Origin: Bacteroidales bacterium
Lineage (GTDB): Bacteria > Bacteroidota > Bacteroidia > Bacteroidales > UBA12077
Assembly: GCA_030600865.1 (NCBI GenBank)
Contig: JAUVUS010000053.1
Span: forward strand, 1-9,918
Direction: 5' to 3'
DNA: 9,918 nt
Position 1 is the stretch's first letter. Every line of letters starts with the position of its first letter. The notes under the pieces were generated by a model. The model did no database searches, had not been told where the DNA came from, and saw only the letters and a list, made by a program, of their open reading frames with translations. Made by a program: the position numbers and the translations under genes. Shown piece by piece: positions 1-5,983 of the stretch.

Positions 1-27
1 CACTCCGACTGTTAAAAGTTGTATCAT
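1..27 (-). CDS. Possible 5' end of a gene running off the left edge
   Basis: Reading leftward, an ATG at 27-25 opens a frame of nine codons (MIQLLTVGV) that is still open at the window edge. A purine-rich AAAGGAC lies at 37-31, with AGGA four bases before the ATG. A perfect Bacteroidota -7 box (TATATTTG, reverse strand of 64-71) lies about 37 bases upstream. These signals fit a gene start, but nine residues are too few to name a family. The frame could also be chance. Confidence 0.35.
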
Positions 28-54
28 ATCGTCCTTTTTATATTGTATAACTTG

Positions 55-71
55 TTGTTATAACAAATATA
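55..71 (-). promoter_or_regulatory. Possible minus-strand promoter -7 box with overlapping palindrome
   Basis: The reverse strand of 64-71 reads TATATTTG, matching the Bacteroidota -7 consensus TAnnTTTG. No TTG is found at the usual -33 distance. A perfect 12-bp palindrome, TTGTTATAACAA (55-66), overlaps the box and the expected transcription start, where an operator would sit. It would serve the putative leftward gene starting at 27. AT-rich DNA yields such palindromes by chance, so this is tentative. Confidence 0.3.
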
Positions 72-146
72 GATAAAAGCTACATTTAAACGTATAAATT
101 GGTATGTTAATTTAAGTAACTTATTTCAAATCAATATACTTGTATT

Positions 147-275
147 ATGGATACAATTACAGATTTTGTCAAAATATTGGAGTTAAAACGTTATAGTAAA
201 AGTACGATTGATAACTATCGAAGTTATATAAATATGTTAAAACTACAAGAAGTTGGTTATTATTCTTACAAGTAA
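147..275 (+). pseudogene. Remnant of a tyrosine recombinase/integrase N-terminus
   Basis: The 42-codon frame begins with ATG and reads MDTITDFVKILELKRYSKST followed by IDNYRSYINML. This resembles the start of the SAM-like core-binding domain of Bacteroidota phage/transposon-type tyrosine recombinases, where a short helix precedes 'YSxxTixxYxxxl'. A full-length recombinase of this family has roughly 270-400 residues and a C-terminal R-H-R-Y catalytic domain. Here the likeness is lost after about residue 32 and the frame stops at 273-275. No catalytic domain is found in the following sequence, which is already the 3' side of an oppositely oriented ligase gene. The stop codon coincides with the beginning of an AACCTGAAACCTG repeat, so the break point lies at or next to a repeat. 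It is most likely a dead fragment left by deletion or rearrangement. A functional short peptide is much less likely. Confidence 0.55.
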
Positions 276-290
276 CCTGAAACCTGTCTG

Positions 291-313
291 CCCTGCCTAG
301 CCGGCAGGCTAGG
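291..313. repeat. GC-rich palindromic element
   Basis: This GC-rich island sits in AT-rich surroundings. CCTAGCC (296-302) and GGCTAGG (307-313) are perfect inverted copies separated by GGCA. CCTGCC (292-297) and GGCAGG (303-308) form an alternative, overlapping stem. It lies between the 3' ends of the integrase remnant and the minus-strand ligase gene. For the ligase transcript the hairpin comes 10 bases after the stop codon but no U-run follows it, so a simple intrinsic terminator is not obvious. Similar CCTGCC/GGCAGG palindromes are dispersed between genes in Bacteroidota genomes. Confidence 0.5.
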
Positions 314-323
314 AACTCAAAAA

Positions 324-1628
324 CTATTTTTTTCTTTTATCAATAAACACAACCGGCTTACGTTTTAATTCAGGAAACTTGACTTTATTAATTGATTCTT
401 TAGATTCAAATTGAATAGTAGGAGCAACTCTTAATTTGGCTCTGAAATGGTCTTTAATTAATTTCTCGAAGTTATCGGGCCTATGTCCATTCGTGGCAAT
501 TCTAATAAGTATATCGTCTGTCCCAATCTGGCTTGTTGATACTTCAATAATATAGTTTTCAACGAATTCCATATCATTTAAAATATCGTATAATGCAGGT
601 GGGTAAAGTGTGGTTCCTTTATATTTGATCATTTCGTTTTTCCTGCCAATTACAGGGCCTAACCGCATTGAGTTTCTTCCGCAGGCACAAACCTCTGTAA
701 AATGCTGCACCACATCGCCGGTTTTAAAACGAATTAAAGGCATTCCTTCCACGCCAAGTGTTGTTATAACTAGCTCTCCGGCTTCGCCTTTGGCAACCGG
801 ATTGTTATATTCATCTACAAATTCAACTATTAATAATTCAGGATGATGGTGACCACCATTTTCATTTCCACAATCGGCAAAAGCAGCACCCATTTCTGTT
901 GATGCAAAAGTTGAATATAGTTTAATATCCCATTTGTCTTTAATTCTTTGCCCAAGTGTATTGAACGTAAAATCTGAATTTCGTAATGCTTCGCCAATAC
1001 AAATGGCTTTTTTTATACTTGAATTTTTATAATCAATTCCGTTTGCTTCAGCATATTCAATTAATTTTAGGATGAACGAAGGTACAGCGATTAACGCATT
1101 AGGTTTAATTCTGCGAATAGTATCCCATTGCAGTTCAATCATACCGTTTCCAACACGCACCATTCCTGCACCCAGTTTCTTTATTCCTAAGAAATATGCT
1201 AAACCCGCCATAAATCGCCGGTCAAGTGTTACCATTAACTGGTAAATATCATCCGGAGTTCCATCAGAACATTTAAACGAAATATATTCGTTATAAGCTA
1301 ATCGTTCCAAATCAGCATCTGTCATTGCAAATGTAACCGGATCTCCCATCGTTCCTGATGTGGTAATGTAATCCACAATTTTACGGCGATCAACACAAAT
1401 AAAATCATCATTTTGTTCGTAAAGATCATCTTTGGTTGTAAAAGGAATTTTTTGGAGATTTTCTAATGTTTTAATATCATTAATATTGATATTATGCTCT
1501 TTAAAAAGATCGGAATAAAACTTTGAATTTTTATTTACATATTGTAAAAGTTCTTGTAATTTTTCTTCCTGGTAAGTTCTAATTTCTTCTTTAGATCGTC
1601 GGTCGATATCTTCCGGAAATATATTCAT
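324..1628 (-). CDS. Phenylacetate-CoA ligase family adenylate-forming enzyme
   Basis: This 434-residue cytosolic protein has the normal length for PaaK-type acyl/aryl-CoA ligases (ANL superfamily), which activate a carboxylic acid with ATP and transfer it to coenzyme A. The phosphate-binding loop is TTSGTMGDP (residues 89-97). The adenine-side motif is STFASTEMG (239-247). The ribose-binding aspartate is in FKTGD (301-305), and the hinge is IGRKNEMIKYKG (327-338). The small C-terminal domain ends with a lysine-rich strand, and Lys422 or Lys424 is the likely catalytic lysine. Cys253, His261, Cys314 and Cys316 could form the structural zinc site seen in some relatives. The start is ATG at 1628, with a promoter 23-54 bases upstream and no strong ribosome site. 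No phenylacetate-degradation genes are nearby, so the substrate is unknown; an aryl or other organic acid is inferred. Family call is firm, substrate is not. Confidence 0.88.
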   Translation of the reverse strand: MNIFPEDIDRRSKEEIRTYQEEKLQELLQYVNKNSKFYSDLFKEHNININDIKTLENLQKIPFTTKDDLYEQNDDFICVDRRKIVDYITTSGTMGDPVTFAMTDADLERLAYNEYISFKCSDGTPDDIYQLMVTLDRRFMAGLAYFLGIKKLGAGMVRVGNGMIELQWDTIRRIKPNALIAVPSFILKLIEYAEANGIDYKNSSIKKAICIGEALRNSDFTFNTLGQRIKDKWDIKLYSTFASTEMGAAFADCGNENGGHHHPELLIVEFVDEYNNPVAKGEAGELVITTLGVEGMPLIRFKTGDVVQHFTEVCACGRNSMRLGPVIGRKNEMIKYKGTTLYPPALYDILNDMEFVENYIIEVSTSQIGTDDILIRIATNGHRPDNFEKLIKDHFRAKLRVAPTIQFESKESINKVKFPELKRKPVVFIDKRKK

Positions 1629-1650
1629 GTTCTACAATTTTAGCAAGTTG

Positions 1651-1682
1651 CAAAGTTAACATCTTAAACCATAATTATGCAA
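1651..1682 (-). promoter_or_regulatory. Bacteroidota-type promoter of the CoA-ligase gene
   Basis: On the reverse strand a -7 box TAACTTTG (1658-1651) fits TAnnTTTG exactly. A -33 TTG (1682-1680) lies 21 bases upstream of it, the usual spacing for the primary sigma factor of this phylum. Transcription should start near 1645, giving a leader of under 20 bases before the ATG at 1628. This supports both the chosen start and separate transcription from the lipoprotein gene upstream. Confidence 0.6.
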
Positions 1683-1757
1683 GATGATTGGAGAAAAATG
1701 ATAAATGAAAGATATATAACTACAATCTTAAGTATTGTATCCTGCTTTCCAAAATTT

Positions 1758-1860
1758 GAAACCTAAAACCTAAAATCTGGAACTTGGAATCTGGAATCTG
1801 AAATCTGAAATCTGGAATCTGAAACCTGAAACCTGAAACCTGAAACCTGAAACCTGAAAC
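1758..1860. repeat. Tandem 7-bp repeat tract, 14.7 units
   Basis: Fourteen uninterrupted heptamers run from 1758 to 1855, followed by five bases of a fifteenth. The left units vary (GAAACCT, AAAACCT, AAAATCT, GGAACTT, GGAATCT twice, GAAATCT twice, GGAATCT). The last five full units (1821-1855) are identical GAAACCT. The tract ends inside the stop codon of the lipoprotein gene (1862-1860). Phase is kept throughout; changes are mostly A/G and C/T transitions. The remainder of the 1629-1859 spacer holds the ligase promoter and about 75 bases (1683-1757) in which nothing is recognised. Confidence 0.9.
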
Positions 1861-2747
1861 TACTTTGCCTTCTTATTATAATAATCAGCCTTTTGTTTAT
1901 CGTCAAAACGGGTATATATCTTACCCAGATAATTAGCATATTCAGCTTTCGGATCTATTTTATATAACTTCAGGAAATAATCGCGCGATTTTCTAAAGTT
2001 AGGCCATATTTCGTCTAATGCTTTAAGTAGTTTTTTATACTGACTGGAGGTTCTCTTGTTTTTATAAGCTTTCATTTCTGATACGTAAAGATTCTCTGCT
2101 TTCCAGAAATATTTTTCGGCATACCATTCCAGAGCTGTTACATTGGATGCTTCCAGTTTTAAGATTTGCTTAGCAAGCTTGTCACAGACTGTTGTATTTT
2201 CCATATTCTTGTTAACGATCAGATATCCTGCAAGCAGGCTGGTATTAGATTGAGCTTGTGTTTCAATTTCCGGCCATAGATTAATTGCTAAATCCCAGTT
2301 TTCGCTTTCCACATAGGTTTCAAACAATCGGGTGTTGATGGCATTTATTTTTTCCCCTTGTGGATATTTTTCATGGTAGGTTTCCAGTGCGGTTATTTCT
2401 TTTGATAAATTATCAATAGTTTTATAGACTTTGGCTAGCGATACATACATTTCAGGAGATGAAAACTCCATCTCTCTGGCTGTCTCAAGATATTTTCTGG
2501 CTTTGTCATTTTGTCCCAATTCCAGAGATGATTTCCCACCGCCAACATAAACAGGACCTTCGGCTTTTTTGCCTTTACCTTCACGACTTTCAATAATTTG
2601 CTCCCACGCAATAAGAGCAGCTTCATAATTTCCAGCCTGATAGGCAGCTTCACCATCTTCTGATAGTTTTGTGGTATTTAAGCTACCTGCACATGACTGT
2701 AATAAAAGAATAATAATGAGTCCCTGAATTATTTTAGAGGTTTTCAT
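1860..2747 (-). CDS. TPR-repeat lipoprotein
   Basis: The 295-residue product starts with a lipoprotein signal: MKTSK, a hydrophobic stretch (residues 6-16), then LLQSC with Cys19 as the predicted lipidation site. It is therefore inferred to be anchored to an envelope membrane. AGS follows the cysteine, with no acidic surface-export tag, so a periplasm-facing location is favoured. Helical tetratricopeptide-like repeats follow, for example 33-52 (DGEAAYQAGNYEAALIAWEQ), about 66-95, 98-126 and 253-292. These typically mediate protein-protein contacts. The frame is open back to a TTG at 2774, but ATG at 2747 is preferred because it begins the signal peptide directly and because the likely -7 box (2772-2779) lies within the longer version. 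The stop codon merges into a heptamer repeat tract. No partner gene is adjacent, so the specific role is unknown. Confidence 0.8.
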   Translation of the reverse strand: MKTSKIIQGLIIILLLQSCAGSLNTTKLSEDGEAAYQAGNYEAALIAWEQIIESREGKGKKAEGPVYVGGGKSSLELGQNDKARKYLETAREMEFSSPEMYVSLAKVYKTIDNLSKEITALETYHEKYPQGEKINAINTRLFETYVESENWDLAINLWPEIETQAQSNTSLLAGYLIVNKNMENTTVCDKLAKQILKLEASNVTALEWYAEKYFWKAENLYVSEMKAYKNKRTSSQYKKLLKALDEIWPNFRKSRDYFLKLYKIDPKAEYANYLGKIYTRFDDKQKADYYNKKAK

Positions 2748-2771
2748 GTGTATATGGTTTTGTAAGGTTGG

Positions 2772-2779
2772 CAAAAATA
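2772..2779 (-). promoter_or_regulatory. Candidate -7 box of the lipoprotein gene
   Basis: The reverse strand of 2772-2779 reads TATTTTTG, matching TAnnTTTG, about 25 bases before the ATG at 2747. No TTG is found at the ideal -33 spacing (the nearest is TTA about 22 bases up), so the promoter is only moderately supported. It argues against a start at 2774. Confidence 0.4.
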
Positions 2780-2913
2780 AGATATTTTTTTATTCTTTTT
2801 CTAAATTAGTAAATGTTATTAACAACCGTAAACATTAGCAATGTTAAGTGATTTACGCAAAAAATAAAACATGAATGTTTAAAACTCAATTTCATTACCA
2901 ATATAAATGTGTA

Positions 2914-2921
2914 TAAAATTG
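2914..2921 (+). promoter_or_regulatory. Weak candidate -7 box of the riboswitch-nrdD operon
   Basis: TAAAATTG matches TAnnTTTG at all but one fixed position. It would place the transcript start near 2927, just ahead of the riboswitch P1 stem at 2931. No clear -33 TTG is visible. The rest of the 2780-2930 spacer is very AT-rich. It contains two short inverted repeats, AACATT-AGC-AATGTT (2831-2845) and AAACAT-GA-ATGTTT (2867-2880), which could be protein-binding sites but match no operator I can name. Confidence 0.3.
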
Positions 2922-2930
2922 TAGCAGTTT

Positions 2931-3112
2931 ATTGGTTTCCTATAAATAATAAGGGAATTAAAAGGGAATCCTGTGATCCCGCATTAGACGGGAAAATCAG
3001 GAGCTGTCCCCGCAGCTGTAAGTTCGCATTGCAGTTTAGCAAAACACCACTGTTCGTTATCTGAAGGATGGGAAGGTTGCTAAACACAGAACAAGCCAGA
3101 AGACCTACCAAT
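2931..3112 (+). ncRNA. Cobalamin (adenosylcobalamin-type) riboswitch
   Basis: This leader RNA element binds a B12 cofactor and normally turns off the downstream gene. The conserved pieces occur in canonical order. P1 is ATTGGT/ACCAAT (2931-2936 with 3107-3112). AAAGGGAA is at 2961-2968. Nested stems are CCTG/CAGG (2970-2973 with 2998-3001) and TCCCG/CGGGA (2977-2981 with 2989-2993). The hallmark core GAGCTGTCCCCGCAGCTGTA spans 3001-3020. A perfect 9-bp stem, GTTTAGCAA/TTGCTAAAC (3034-3042 with 3077-3085), encloses CCACTG (3047-3052) and GGGAAGG (3070-3076). The B12 box AGCCAGAAGACCT is at 3094-3106. It lies directly upstream of nrdD, so the regulated function is B12-independent deoxynucleotide synthesis. 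The element is complete; only the ligand form (adenosyl versus methyl or hydroxo) is inferred from the large architecture. Confidence 0.95.
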
Positions 3113-3144
3113 ACATAACTTGTAGCTTTCGGGTGAAGAGCAAG

Positions 3145-3173
3145 GGCAGGTCGAATAAAATACCTACCTTTTT
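3145..3173 (+). terminator. Probable riboswitch-controlled intrinsic terminator
   Basis: GGCAGGT (3145-3151) can pair with ACCTACC (3162-3168) across a 10-base A-rich loop, with one C-A mismatch. Five T residues (3169-3173) follow immediately. Pairing can extend outward by G-U and two A-U pairs into the T-run. The position, about 32 bases after the B12 box and 43 bases before the nrdD ATG, fits the expression platform. The stem is modest and the T-run short, so efficiency is uncertain. Confidence 0.5.
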
Positions 3174-3216
3174 CAATATCCGAAGCTGTATTATTAACTC
3201 ATTAATATTTATAAAG

Positions 3217-5406
3217 ATGAATGCAGCTTTAGAACAAAAATCAATTATTAAACGTGATGGACGTATTGTTCCGTTTGACTCTGAGAAAATTTCATTTGCA
3301 ATTTTCAGAGCATTTAGAGCAGTTGGTAAGCCTAATCGAGAAGAAGCAAGTAAGATAACTCAGCAGCTTACTGAGAAAATTGATTTTAATCAAAAGAATA
3401 TACCAACAGTTGAAATGATTCAGGATCTGGTCGAGAAAATATTGTTTGATAATCAGTATTTTGAAGTGGCTAAGGCTTATATTATTTATAGATATCAACA
3501 TCAGAATATTCGTGATACAAAGGAAATATTTTCTAACATTGATATTATTGAGAATTATATTTCTTTAAATGATTGGAGAATTAAAGAAAGTGCCAATTCT
3601 ACTTATTCCTTACAGGGTTTAAATCAACATGTTTCAACAATTTTAAGTTCTCAGTATTGGTTAAATCAGATTTATCCTAACGAAATTGCAGAAACGCATA
3701 AAAAAGGGAGTTTTCATATTCACGATTTAGGCTTTGTTAGTGTTTATTGTGTTGGATGGGATTTAGAAGATTTATTATTGACAGGATTTAGTGGTGTTGA
3801 AGGTAAAACTCAAAGTACGCCACCTAAACATTTAAGAACAGCATTAGGACAAATTGTTAATTTCTTTTATACTATGCAAGGTGAGGCTGCAGGAGCACAA
3901 GCATTTTCAAGTTTCGATACTTATTTGGCACCATTTATTCGTTACGATAACATAGACTTTAATCAGGTAAAACAATGTTTACAAGAGTTTTTCTTTAATA
4001 TTAATGTACCTACTCGTGTAGGTTTTCAAACACCATTTACAAATGTTACCATAGATTTAAAAGTTCCTAAGTTATTAAAAAATCAACCTGTAATTGTTGG
4101 AGGTAAGGTTTTGAAAGAAACATATGGCGATTTTCAGCATGAAATGGATATATTCAATAAAGCATTTGCCGAAGTAATGCTGGAAGGTGATGCTAATGGA
4201 AGTGTTTTTTCATTCCCAATACCAACATACAATATTACCAAAGATTTTGAGTGGGATAATCCTGAATATGATAAAATCTGGGAGATGGCATCGAAATATG
4301 GAATCCCGTATTTCTCGAACTTTGTGAACTCCGATATGAGTCCAGATGATGTTAGAAGTATGTGTTGCCGTTTAAGACTGGATAAAAGAGAACTAAAAAG
4401 CAGGGGTGGAGGATTGTTTGGTGCAAATCCACTTACAGGTTCAATAGGTGTTGTAACTATTAATTTACCCAAGTTAGGATATGAGTCAGGAAATGAAGAA
4501 GAATTTTTTCAAAGACTTACCCGATTAATGGAATTGGCAAAAAACAGCTTAGAGATTAAACGTAAAGTAATAGAGAGATTGACAGATCAGGGTTTATATC
4601 CATATTCTAAATTTTATTTAAGAAATCTTTATAAAAAAAATGGCAGGTATTGGGATAATCACTTTTCTACCATTGGAATTGTTGGGATGAATGAGTGTTG
4701 TATGAACTTTTTAGGCTCAGGTATTGGAGAAAAATCCGGATATGAATTTGGACAGAAGGTAATGGATTTTATGCGTAAGAAACTTGAAGAGTTTCAGGAA
4801 GAAACCGAGCATATTTACAACCTTGAAGCAACACCAGCTGAAGGAACTACTTATCGTTTAGCCAGAATTGATAAGATGCAATATCCTGATATTATAGTTG
4901 CAAACGAAAGTGCTGTAAAGAAAGGAGCTGAGCCATATTATACAAATTCAACACAATTACCGGTTAATTTTACTGATGATTTATTCGAAGCTTTGAGGTT
5001 ACAAGATAATTTACAAACTAAATATACAGGAGGAACGGTATTTCATACTTTTCTGGGCGAAAAGCAGTTACCTGTTGAATCGGTTAAGCAGTTGATAAAG
5101 AAAATAACTCATAATTTTAAGTTACCTTATATTACGCTTACTCCGACTTTTAGTATTTGCCCCGAACATGGATATTTATACGGGGAGTATGCTGTTTGTC
5201 CAAAATGTAAGGAAAAAGGTAAAGAACAGGAATGTACAGTTTATTCGCGAATTGTAGGTTATTTAAGGCCTGTTAATCAGTGGAACGAAGGGAAAGTGGC
5301 TGAGTTTAATGATCGAAAACTATTTGATAAGAAAATCGAAAATAATAATTTAGAAAAGAACGAAATTCCTGAACTTAGGTGCTTAGCGGATTTATTAACA
5401 GACTGA
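3217..5406 (+). CDS. nrdD: Anaerobic (class III) ribonucleoside-triphosphate reductase
   Basis: NrdD reduces ribonucleotides to deoxyribonucleotides in the cytosol without oxygen, using a glycyl radical installed by NrdG. The 729-residue protein begins with an ATP-cone regulatory domain (residues about 8-96, including IIKRDGRIVPFD). The ten-stranded barrel follows, with FHIHDLGFVSVYCVGWDL (166-183) carrying Cys178, the likely thiyl-radical cysteine. Further cysteine motifs are MCCRLRLDKREL (382-393) and MNECCMNFLG (491-500). The C-terminus has a zinc-ribbon-like CPEH...CPKC (648-664). The glycyl-radical site RIVGYL (678-683) has Gly681, followed by NQWNEGK. ATG at 3217 is chosen: the frame is open back to a GTG at 3133, but those 28 codons lie over the terminator platform and are not NrdD-like. 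The last ~25 residues extend past the usual end and overlap an inverted repeat. The riboswitch leader predicts repression by B12. Confidence 0.96.
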   Translation: MNAALEQKSIIKRDGRIVPFDSEKISFAIFRAFRAVGKPNREEASKITQQLTEKIDFNQKNIPTVEMIQDLVEKILFDNQYFEVAKAYIIYRYQHQNIRDTKEIFSNIDIIENYISLNDWRIKESANSTYSLQGLNQHVSTILSSQYWLNQIYPNEIAETHKKGSFHIHDLGFVSVYCVGWDLEDLLLTGFSGVEGKTQSTPPKHLRTALGQIVNFFYTMQGEAAGAQAFSSFDTYLAPFIRYDNIDFNQVKQCLQEFFFNINVPTRVGFQTPFTNVTIDLKVPKLLKNQPVIVGGKVLKETYGDFQHEMDIFNKAFAEVMLEGDANGSVFSFPIPTYNITKDFEWDNPEYDKIWEMASKYGIPYFSNFVNSDMSPDDVRSMCCRLRLDKRELKSRGGGLFGANPLTGSIGVVTINLPKLGYESGNEEEFFQRLTRLMELAKNSLEIKRKVIERLTDQGLYPYSKFYLRNLYKKNGRYWDNHFSTIGIVGMNECCMNFLGSGIGEKSGYEFGQKVMDFMRKKLEEFQEETEHIYNLEATPAEGTTYRLARIDKMQYPDIIVANESAVKKGAEPYYTNSTQLPVNFTDDLFEALRLQDNLQTKYTGGTVFHTFLGEKQLPVESVKQLIKKITHNFKLPYITLTPTFSICPEHGYLYGEYAVCPKCKEKGKEQECTVYSRIVGYLRPVNQWNEGKVAEFNDRKLFDKKIENNNLEKNEIPELRCLADLLTD

Positions 5407-5460
5407 TAATAAGATTACTAATTTTGAGATGTTTTATAAAATTAGCCGCTTAGCACCTAA
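5375..5460. repeat. Long imperfect inverted repeat across the nrdD stop codon
   Basis: The 15-base arm at 5375-5389 (TTAGGTGCTTAGCGG) is in the last codons of nrdD. The arm at 5446-5460 (CCGCTTAGCACCTAA) lies in the spacer. They are reverse complements at 14 of 15 positions (one T-T mismatch, 5384/5451), separated by 56 bases that contain the stop codon. In RNA this would be a strong stem between nrdD and the next gene. A TTTTAATTTTT stretch begins 12 bases after the stem (5473-5483), so partial termination is possible. An mRNA-stability or processing element is another option. Confidence 0.6.
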
Positions 5461-5518
5461 ATTGCGATTGTTTTAATTTTTAGATTGGACTCAATGATCA
5501 ATAATAAATCAAATTGTT

Positions 5519-5983
5519 ATGGAATATTCAATTGTAAAAGTAATTCAGGCCATGTTGGCACCGGGTATAATGATTTCGGCATGTGGTTTATTAATTCTTG
5601 GAATGAATAATAAATATTCAATTGTTGTGAACAGGATTCGTTTATTAAATGACGAAAAGCGTAAAATACTTCATTTGGATAAGCGAATGGAAAATGATAT
5701 AAGAAGAGAAAATATAATAAGAGTACAAATTGACAGGTTAAATGAGCGAGTTAAGATTGTTAGAAATGCTGTTTTTGCTTATTCATTTGCTGTTGCTTGT
5801 TTTATAATTTCATCATTATGTATTGGAATAAATCTATACACACAATCTGATGAAGTTGAGGTTTTAATATTGATATTCTTTTTAACCGGTATGTTAACAG
5901 TATTTATAGGAGTTGTTTTGGCAGCAAATGAAAGTTTAAAAGGCTATAAAATTGTTCGAATTGAAATAGAGGAACTTTCATGA
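5519..5983 (+). CDS. DUF2721 family membrane protein
   Basis: This is a 154-residue integral membrane protein of unknown function. Three hydrophobic segments are visible: residues about 7-29 (IMISACGLLILGM), 83-106 and 113-136. Between the first two lies a charged helical loop rich in Arg, Lys, Asp and Glu (about 38-82), probably coiled coil and facing the cytoplasm. The opening 'MLAPGIMISACGLLILGMNN...NRIRLL' is the characteristic DUF2721 signature, and the length is normal for the family. It starts 112 bases after nrdD, and its stop overlaps the nrdG start in an ATGA (5980-5983), implying cotranscription and translational coupling with nrdG. Its position inside the B12-regulated reductase operon suggests a link to anaerobic or redox physiology, but nothing in the protein (no metal-binding Cys/His cluster) shows what it does. 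Confidence 0.8.
   Translation: MEYSIVKVIQAMLAPGIMISACGLLILGMNNKYSIVVNRIRLLNDEKRKILHLDKRMENDIRRENIIRVQIDRLNERVKIVRNAVFAYSFAVACFIISSLCIGINLYTQSDEVEVLILIFFLTGMLTVFIGVVLAANESLKGYKIVRIEIEELS

Noticed and set aside
610..846. Plus-strand open frame inside the CoA-ligase gene
   Set aside because: It is antisense to a well-conserved enzyme frame and has low-complexity Ser/Thr/Pro-type composition typical of a shadow.
1758..1860. CRISPR-like array
   Set aside because: The repeat unit is 7 bp with no spacers; CRISPR repeats are about 25-40 bp separated by unique spacers.
2748..2774. TTG-initiated nine-residue extension of the TPR lipoprotein
   Set aside because: It would place extra residues before a normal lipoprotein signal, and the probable -7 box overlaps it; ATG 2747 is better.
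2831..2880. NrdR or CRP/FNR operator upstream of nrdD
   Set aside because: The two short inverted repeats do not match the NrdR box or the TTGAT-ATCAA FNR-type consensus; they are kept only as unexplained palindromes.
2929..3111. Open frame of 60 codons on the minus strand
   Set aside because: It is antisense to the cobalamin riboswitch; the sequence is conserved as RNA structure and the peptide has no recognisable features.
3133..3216. In-frame GTG extension of nrdD by 28 codons
   Set aside because: It covers the riboswitch expression platform and terminator, its residues are unlike NrdD, and ATG 3217 begins directly before the ATP-cone.
4134..4472. Open frame of 112 codons opposite nrdD
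   Set aside because: It is a shadow of the conserved nrdD coding frame, with no start signals and no family resemblance.
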